Of a DNA stretch of 64,000 nucleotides, positions 62,216 to 64,000 are shown piece by piece. The notes beneath the pieces were generated by a model. That model made no database searches and had not been told where the DNA came from. It saw nothing but the letters and a program-made list of their open reading frames with translations. The position numbers were made by a program, and so were the translations under genes. The stretch covers positions 1,798,001 to 1,862,000 of the forward strand of contig NZ_CP119787.1 in assembly GCF_029338255.1 (NCBI RefSeq). Reading direction: 5' to 3'. This stretch comes from Haloarcula halobia. GTDB lineage: Archaea > Halobacteriota > Halobacteria > Halobacteriales > Haloarculaceae. The stretch's first letter is position 1, and the number at the start of each line of letters is the position of its first letter.

Positions 62216-63241
62216 ATGGACGAGGCCACGCCGTTCACGTACGACGGCGGCCGGGTGGACCCAGGTGAGATTCAGAACGTGCGGTACACCGTCAGCGAGA
62301 CGTACATGGGCGATGCGGTCCGGATGCCGGTCACCATCGTCAACGGCGGACGGCCCGGACCGACGGTGTTTCTCAGCGCCGCCGCCCACGGCGACGAGCT
62401 CAACGGCGTCGAGGTCGTCCGGGAGGTGGCCCAGGAGTGGGACCACGAGGACCTCGCGGGCACGCTGGTCTGTCTCCCGGTGTTGAACGTCCCCGCGTTC
62501 CTCGCCCAGGAGCGGTACCTCCCTATCTACGACCGCGACCTGAACCGGTCGTTCCCCGGCCACAAGGACTCGACCAGCGCCAAGCGGATGGCACACCGTA
62601 TCTTCCGGAACTTCCTGGAACCGTGTGACCTGGGCCTTGACTTCCACACCTCGACGCGCGGGCGGACGAACATGCTCCACGTCCGGGCCGACATGTCCGA
62701 CCCGGAGGTGGCCCGCGTGGCAAACGCCTTCGCCTCGAATCTCATCATCGCCTCCGAGGGTCCTGACGGGTCGCTCCGCCGTGAGGCCAGTCGCGCGGGG
62801 ACGCCCACAATCACCATCGAGATGGGCGAGGCCCACCGGTTCCAGCGCGGACTCATCGACAGCGCCCTGGAGAGCGTCCGCTCTGTCCTCGCGGAGTTCG
62901 GGGTGCTAGAGAGCGAAGTCGTCCGGTGGCCCGGGTGGCGGGCCGTCGTCGAAAACGGGGTGGGCGACAAGACCTGGCTCCGGGCCGACGCGGGTGGCCT
63001 CGTCGACATGCACCAAGAGCGGGGCGGCATCGTCTACGAGGACGAGACCATCTGTACGATCACGAACCCGTTCAAGACAGAGACCACGGACGTCACCGCG
63101 CCGTTTACCGGCCTGCTCGTCGGCGTCCTGGAGAACCCGCTGGTCTACCCGGGGAATCCCCTGTGTCACCTCGTGCACCTCGACGAGCGGACCCGACGAG
63201 CGATCGAGCAGACGGGTGCGGTGTCGATCGAGGGCCGCTAG
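62216..63241 (+). CDS. Succinylglutamate desuccinylase/aspartoacylase family protein
   Basis: The 341-aa M14-type zinc hydrolase shows AAHGDELNGVEVVREV (His/Glu metal ligands), LPVLNVPAFLAQERYLPIYD, DLNRSFPGHKDS, and LDFHTSTRGRTNM with the third ligand His. Near the C-terminus a biotinyl/lipoyl-like segment (GGIVYEDETICTITNPF, VLENPLVYPGNPL) is present. Family members cleave N-acyl or N-succinyl groups from amino acids. Its divergent pairing with the RimK fusion suggests a shared role in amino-acid conjugates. Confidence 0.88.
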   Translation: MDEATPFTYDGGRVDPGEIQNVRYTVSETYMGDAVRMPVTIVNGGRPGPTVFLSAAAHGDELNGVEVVREVAQEWDHEDLAGTLVCLPVLNVPAFLAQERYLPIYDRDLNRSFPGHKDSTSAKRMAHRIFRNFLEPCDLGLDFHTSTRGRTNMLHVRADMSDPEVARVANAFASNLIIASEGPDGSLRREASRAGTPTITIEMGEAHRFQRGLIDSALESVRSVLAEFGVLESEVVRWPGWRAVVENGVGDKTWLRADAGGLVDMHQERGGIVYEDETICTITNPFKTETTDVTAPFTGLLVGVLENPLVYPGNPLCHLVHLDERTRRAIEQTGAVSIEGR

Positions 63242-63297
63242 CCGGAGCCACCGCGTTCGGGCAGGAACGTACAGGTTTCTGACAGGACACCGGCAGT

Positions 63298-63305
63298 TCT
63301 ATATG
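63298..63305 (+). promoter_or_regulatory. TATA-like element upstream of HalOD1 gene
   Basis: TCTATATG stands in an A/T-rich pocket, 19-26 nt before a possible mini-ORF ATG at 63324 and about 170 nt before the HalOD1 start. Confidence 0.4.
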
Positions 63306-63323
63306 TCCACGAGCGAATTATTC

Positions 63324-63389
63324 ATGTTAGTGACAACACGCACGCGGTCGACGGCACCGCACGGCCCCAATCCCTACACCACCGCATGA
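63324..63389 (+). CDS. Possible 21-aa leader mini-ORF
   Basis: ATG 63324 encodes MLVTTRTRSTAPHGPNPYTTA and stop. Its TGA overlaps a second ATG at 63386 (ATGA), which opens a 32-codon Arg-rich frame ending 63484, itself overlapping the HalOD1 start at 63475. The nested spacing would allow translational coupling, but both peptides may be chance frames. Confidence 0.25.
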   Translation: MLVTTRTRSTAPHGPNPYTTA

Positions 63390-63474
63390 TCTCCCCACAG
63401 ACAACTCTCGGCGAACGGCGCTGTCGCCACGGCAGAGCTTGCCGGCCCCGCCGACGGGCGCTTCCCGGAGGACC

Positions 63475-63738
63475 ATGCCCCTAGACGCCCCGGAACGGTC
63501 CGAGGTGTCGGTCCCGGCCTCGGTCCGCATCGTGGAGACGATAGCCGAACTCGAGGGCGTCGACCCGCTCGATCTGGAACCGGGACTGGACACCGTCATC
63601 GACACGGACGCGCTCGATTACCTCGTCCGCCACGAGGGCGGGTCTTTCACCCTCGAGTTCACTTACGGGACACACCACGTGCTCGTGACCGAGGACGCCA
63701 TCCACGTCGACGGCACGGTGTCGACCCCCCTCGACTGA
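63475..63738 (+). CDS. HalOD1 output-domain protein
   Basis: The 87-aa acidic product has the HalOD1 signature: SVRIVETIAELEGVDPLDLEP, IDTDALDYLV and a two-strand end FTLEFTYGTHHVLVTEDAIHV. HalOD1 is a haloarchaea-specific small domain predicted to bind ligands or protein partners in signalling. Length is normal for a stand-alone domain. It lies 125 nt before sdhC, likely independently transcribed. Confidence 0.85.
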   Translation: MPLDAPERSEVSVPASVRIVETIAELEGVDPLDLEPGLDTVIDTDALDYLVRHEGGSFTLEFTYGTHHVLVTEDAIHVDGTVSTPLD

Positions 63739-63863
63739 CCCCGCCACCCTGTGGCAGTCGAGGCCCCGTTTCCGTCGGATATTGCCGGGAACCGCCCGCC
63801 AGTCGCGGCGATTCGCGCACGCGGTAGTAACTACTATCTGTCCCCGGTCCAACCCCCCACTGT

Positions 63864-64000
63864 ATGAGTCAGTCTTACAATCGCGGCACCGTCGAGGACT
63901 TCGGACGGTGGCGGGAGTTCACGGCCGGGATGTGGGCCTGGATATTCCACAAGTTCACCGGCTGGGTGCTCGTGGGCTACCTCTTTACCCACATCGCGGT
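63864..64000 (+). CDS. sdhC: Succinate dehydrogenase cytochrome b subunit (partial)
   Basis: The window ends inside this gene; 45 complete codons are visible. The protein begins [20 protein letters not shown] and enters the first membrane helix ([20 protein letters not shown]), with the His/Ser-rich entry typical of SdhC, anchoring heme and quinone. The rest, and presumably sdhD/B/A, lie beyond the window. Confidence 0.85.
   Translation, partial: MSQSYNRGTVEDFGRWREFTAGMWAWIFHKFTGWVLVGYLFTHIA

Overview
The window comes from a halophilic archaeon (class Halobacteria). Most of it is very G+C-rich, the proteins are loaded with Asp and Glu, and promoters are TATA-type boxes about 25-30 nt ahead of start codons with almost no leader. 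Family content agrees: transcription factor E (TFE), Trm56, a HalX response regulator, a HalOD1 domain, twin-arginine lipoproteins, flavin-dependent ThyX and a menaquinone pathway. I could not determine genus or species from sequence alone.

Layout. 1-9.7 kb is housekeeping: an ATP-NAD kinase relative, a tfe/DUF2110-type/lipoprotein/CinA-like minus-strand series, trm56 with a thiol-disulfide lipoprotein, a sugar epimerase and several small membrane proteins. 10-20 kb is dominated by menaquinone synthesis: menA-menC-menE, menB, and menF-menD, all on the minus strand, split by a two-TM protein and a membrane DnaJ-domain protein. 20-28 kb carries small regulators, an enoyl-CoA hydratase, a photolyase, Mn/Fe superoxide dismutase, a P-loop ATPase, a metallo-beta-lactamase protein, a HalX regulator with a RecA-like partner, and thyX. 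28-35.5 kb is a branched-chain-amino-acid-type ABC system (livHMGF). Its solute-binding protein, encoded divergently, reads as a circular permutant: the C-terminal half of the fold precedes the N-terminal half.

37-56 kb is accessory. It lies between two tRNA-Glu genes whose 3' ends both point inward (CTC at 36970-37044; TTC, with a 36-nt intron, at 55867-55977). Just inside the left tRNA is a duplicated 25-bp tRNA 3' end followed by a 78-bp nested palindrome. G+C drops visibly from about 40.5 kb. Inside are a geranylgeranyl-reductase-like flavoprotein with a membrane partner, a Tat lipoprotein, a winged-helix/membrane-protein pair, a multi-PAS/GAF histidine kinase, a tungstate-type binding protein, a 2-hydroxyacid dehydrogenase, a frameshifted CPBP protease pseudogene, an HEYTH membrane protein, an RNA-ligase-like protein lacking the adenylation lysine, a universal stress protein and a PAP2 phosphatase. 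56-64 kb returns to core metabolism: a bifunctional 3-hydroxyacyl-CoA dehydrogenase/enoyl-CoA hydratase, an acyl-CoA dehydrogenase, cysE preceded by a short ORF ending Cys-Cys-Arg-Cys, an alkylbase glycosylase, a RimK-type ligase fused to a retropepsin-like domain and divergent from a desuccinylase, a HalOD1 protein and the start of sdhC.

The candidates most worth following are the circularly permuted binding protein, the Cys-terminated leader ORF before cysE, the tRNA-Glu scar with its palindrome, the CPBP pseudogene and the lysine-less RNA-ligase-like protein.
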